Below are positions 61,603-64,000 of a stretch of DNA of 64,000 nt, piece by piece (positions within the stretch are counted from its first letter, which is position 1; every line of letters begins with the position of its first letter). This DNA is from Epinephelus fuscoguttatus. Lineage: Eukaryota > Chordata > Actinopteri > Perciformes > Serranidae. The stretch lies in NCBI RefSeq assembly GCF_011397635.1, contig NC_064761.1, forward strand, positions 30,359,643 to 30,423,642, written 5' to 3'. The position numbers were made by a program, and so were the translations under genes. Below the pieces are notes generated by a model, which did not search any database, was not told where the DNA came from, and saw only the letters and a list, made by a program, of their open reading frames with translations.

Positions 61603-61949
61603 AGAGGAAGTTTGAGCTTTCAGATGATGATTGCGTGATTACTCTGATGAGGAGGCCAAGTCATATGCATACACACAGAGCATCAGTTTATTTCCTGAAG
61701 TACCCAAGAGATTGCAGACCCACTAAGCTTATCATGCCCATAGACACCGGGGCCAGCATATTGATTGATATCGTCTCCATGACGTCAGCGCAGTGCCTGG
61801 AGCAGCTTAACAAAACAGCTCCTGAAGATTGCCACGGTGCCAGGCAACTGAGTCAGACAACCTTTGGGTCACAGCTAAAAGCACAAAGCCACTTCATCCA
61901 TAACTTTGTGCATCAAATTTGGACATATTCTAGCAGTAACTATCATTAG
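61599..61949 (+). pseudogene. Short frame with retropepsin-like DTGAS motif (possible Ty3/gypsy-type fragment)
   Basis: The translation contains KLIMPIDTGASILIDIVSM followed by LEQLNKTAP and QTTFGSQLKAQSHF. Aspartic proteases of LTR retrotransposons have D-(T/S)-G-A-(S/D) followed by a hydrophobic strand, then about 35-45 residues on a G-x-x-L-x-x-x-G-type turn, and the spacing here is compatible. No reverse transcriptase, integrase or LTR is visible nearby, so this is at most a relic. It overlaps the preceding frame by 4 bases. Confidence 0.25.
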
Positions 61950-63150
61950 GAAAATTATTTGAACTGATGCTGAGCAGTCCTGTAGTTCTGCACACAAAGA
62001 GCATTATTCTTTTTCTGTCTTTTCTATTTCAAACACAGCTGTATTAGTATTAGACTGCATTTCTAACTATAATTATCCTGGGGGTTATTCATGTCAAATT
62101 TTGAAAATGAGTGGTATTTCTTTTTAATAAAAGTTGAAGTGAAGTTAAGCTTTATAAGACTTCGGAGTCATTTTCTTATCATCCAATTATTGAAGCACCC
62201 TGAGGAACTTTAATGCTTAATCATGCCTGAAGTTTTGACTTATTTCCATTTTCTAAAACTTTATTTCCGCTCTTTCTTCAGCAGAAGTTGTATCAAATGT
62301 CCTCGTCGCTCTTTCTTTCAGTAATTGCAGCTAAATGGAGAGAAGCGTGAGGAAAGTGAAGATGAGGGTTGATCTCTAGATCTGCAGATGAGACTATGTG
62401 ACAAGAAGGGGAGAATTACATATGCTTATTCTTGCATGCATTTCATGAACTGTGTACATTTGGTACAATTTATATACTGTTTCATTGGATATGTCATATG
62501 TGACATGTAGTCTGTCATAGTTTCAAAATACTTTTACTATTTTTGCATGAGTGTAATTCTGCTAATGTTGGATATAGCCTTTTAAATTCTTATTTTTACT
62601 CCTTGAAAACAGCATATTAAATCTCATTAAATTCAGGAAGACATGGGTGGAATCAAATAAAGCAGCTTTTCTTTCTCTAAATGATATCCCATTGTTTTGA
62701 ACAGTCCCTCCTGCCATTGTTTCCTGTATGAACAGAAAAGCAAAAGAAAGCAAATAGTGAATTTTTCATTGAACAAATTAATTTCTACATTTCTAAAAAA
62801 ACAATCTGTTTATTTTTCTTTGTCCCTCGGGGGTTGTTGGTGGTAGTCGAGTTGCAAAAATGAAAAGATAAAACATTTCCTCACATGCATGAACACAACA
62901 TAAAAGAATGGTAGTGTAAAGGTAAAGGAATAAGCTGACACACACAAGGGTTAAGGGTTGCTGTGGTGAGTCCATAACTGGTGACTGACACCATGAATGC
63001 ACATTAGGTCCAAAATTTAAAAATTATTCAGTCACACTCCCAGTTCACTGACAGTGTCTTTTGCCTCGGCTGTTTTCAAGTCTATTTATGGAAGCAGCTT
63101 AAAGTAGTCATAAAGGACATGAGTGTGTGGGGTCTTTGATAATCTCATAC
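61950..63150. other. Intergenic, no gene seen
   Basis: No exon, RNA gene or repeat that I can define. Confidence 0.4.
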
Positions 63151-63691
63151 CAGGGGTAGGCAACCTGTGGCTCCGGAGCCACATGCAGCTCTTTTGCCTC
63201 CCCTTCAGTGGGTCCCTGTGGCTTTGTCAGAAAATTATAGAGAAATTCATAACAGCTATTTTTTAACATTTTAACTTTAACTTTCATTATACACCTTGAG
63301 TGATTCTCACATTCTCCACTGTAAAAATGTGTAGCCTATTCATAGAATAGCTCCCTAGCTAAACGACCCATGGATTCCAGAGCGAAAGAAAAAAGTCTTG
63401 GAGGACAATTGAGAATTTAATAGCGCATGGACATATTTGTTTCCTTTTACTGCCGACCCTGCAAAGTTAAAGTATCAACCAATGATAAATAGCCACTGCA
63501 GTGTAGCCACCTTGTGGTAAAACATATTAATAAATGCTTATTTAGACCTATGAATAATATTGATGGGCGAATTCAGACTTACCGTTCCCTTCATTATGAG
63601 GCTTAAATATGTTTTGCAGCTCCAGGCGGATTATTTGAGAGCTTTTTTGGCCACAGATGGCTCTTTTGCTATTAAAGGTTGCTGACCCATG
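63151..63691. mobile_element. hAT non-autonomous element with 8-bp target-site duplication
   Basis: The left end CAGGGGTAGGCAACCTGTGGCTCC and the right end GGTTGCTGACCCATG (inverted: CATGGGTCAGCAACC) are typical hAT (Charlie-like) termini. The 8 bases before (TCTCATAC, 63,143-63,150) and after (TCTTATAC, 63,692-63,699) match at 7 of 8 positions. GGCTC/GAGCC words flank both ends. The 541-bp body has no transposase. Confidence 0.85.
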
Positions 63692-63913
63692 TCTTATACT
63701 GTATGTCTATAAGGATTTGTTGAGTAATATGATAGCAGAAAGATGTTTGACAGTTGTTAATTTTGGTTGGAATGTAAATTGGGTTGACGAGGATGATCAA
63801 CAGGCTAAATCCAAAAAAAAACAAGAAAAGGACACAGGGAAACAAAAGGCTGGAATGCTAGACACAAGGAGCTGAATTGACCTGGCACTAAGAGAAAACA
63901 AGACACACTAAGA

Positions 63914-64000
63914 AGCCGTTTACACGTACACTGTGATTTTGATAAACGGAGACATCTTCCTTCGTTTGTGCCCTTCGTTTACATGCAAACGGAGGTTTCT
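63914..64000. repeat. Start of a repeat (GCCGTTTACACGTACACTGTG family), cut by window edge
   Basis: GCCGTTTACACGTACACTGTGATTTTGATAAACGGAGACATCTTCCTTCGTTTGTGCCCTTCGTTTACATGC contains repeated (C/A)GTTTACA(C/T)G and AAACGGAG words and matches by recall a fish MITE family with ACGGAG/CTCCGT symmetry. The other end lies outside the window. Confidence 0.45.

Overview
The window is vertebrate genomic DNA, almost certainly from a percomorph-type teleost. It has intron-split genes with GT...AG junctions, no operons, and long AT-rich non-coding stretches full of CA/GT microsatellites and fish-type transposon remnants (Tc1/mariner, hAT, TTAA-target elements, tRNA-SINEs, an L2-like LINE). Gene content and order resemble human chromosome 1p: BTF3L4 and ZFYVE9 are direct neighbours there too, and MOB3C, ELOVL1 and PTGFR lie on the same arm. 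About 10% of the window is coding exon or close UTR.

Layout. 1-515 (minus): first coding exon of mob3c, whose remaining exons lie off the left edge. 516-25,280: a 25 kb gene-poor stretch of degraded repeats (a TTAA-flanked element at 1.3-2.6 kb, a hAT-like MITE at 8.6 kb, a SINE at 10.5 kb, a long-inverted-repeat TTAA element at 17.0-18.4 kb, a Tc1 remnant at 18.7-19.1 kb). It also holds two candidate non-coding first exons of the next gene, at 9.4 kb and 20.9 kb. 25,311-28,557 (plus): elovl1-type fatty-acid elongase, seven coding exons, 322 aa. 29,522-30,262: a palindromic pair of Tc1 fragments. 31,077-42,327 (minus): zfyve9 (SARA), 16 coding exons, 943 aa as modelled. 42,996-48,020 (minus): btf3l4, five coding exons, 158 aa. 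53,074-56,991 (minus): a prostanoid receptor, best called ptgfr, two coding exons, 359 aa. 57,650-64,000: no recognised gene; it has a roughly 1 kb minisatellite, a small ORF with a retropepsin-like motif and a well-delimited hAT element.

The genes do not form a pathway. They are ordinary cellular genes: very-long-chain fatty acid elongation in the ER, FYVE-directed endosomal scaffolding, nascent-polypeptide-complex-like BTF3, a prostaglandin GPCR and a MOB co-activator. zfyve9 and btf3l4 are packed head-to-tail, with 669 bp between the btf3l4 stop and the zfyve9 start.

I did not find a clearly new biological system. The observations most worth a second look are: (1) the zfyve9 copy seems to lack the SMAD-binding segment that normally follows the FYVE domain and has a much shorter N-terminal region; (2) two separate back-to-back (palindromic) Tc1 fragments of the same family, one ending within about 30 bp of a zfyve9 splice donor; (3) an L2-type LINE end lying just past the ptgfr stop codon and possibly supplying its poly(A) signal; (4) a perfect 32-bp hairpin with an added direct copy, which looks like a template-switch event. 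All exon joins were made by eye from reading-frame continuity, splice consensus and recalled family sequences; no search was run.
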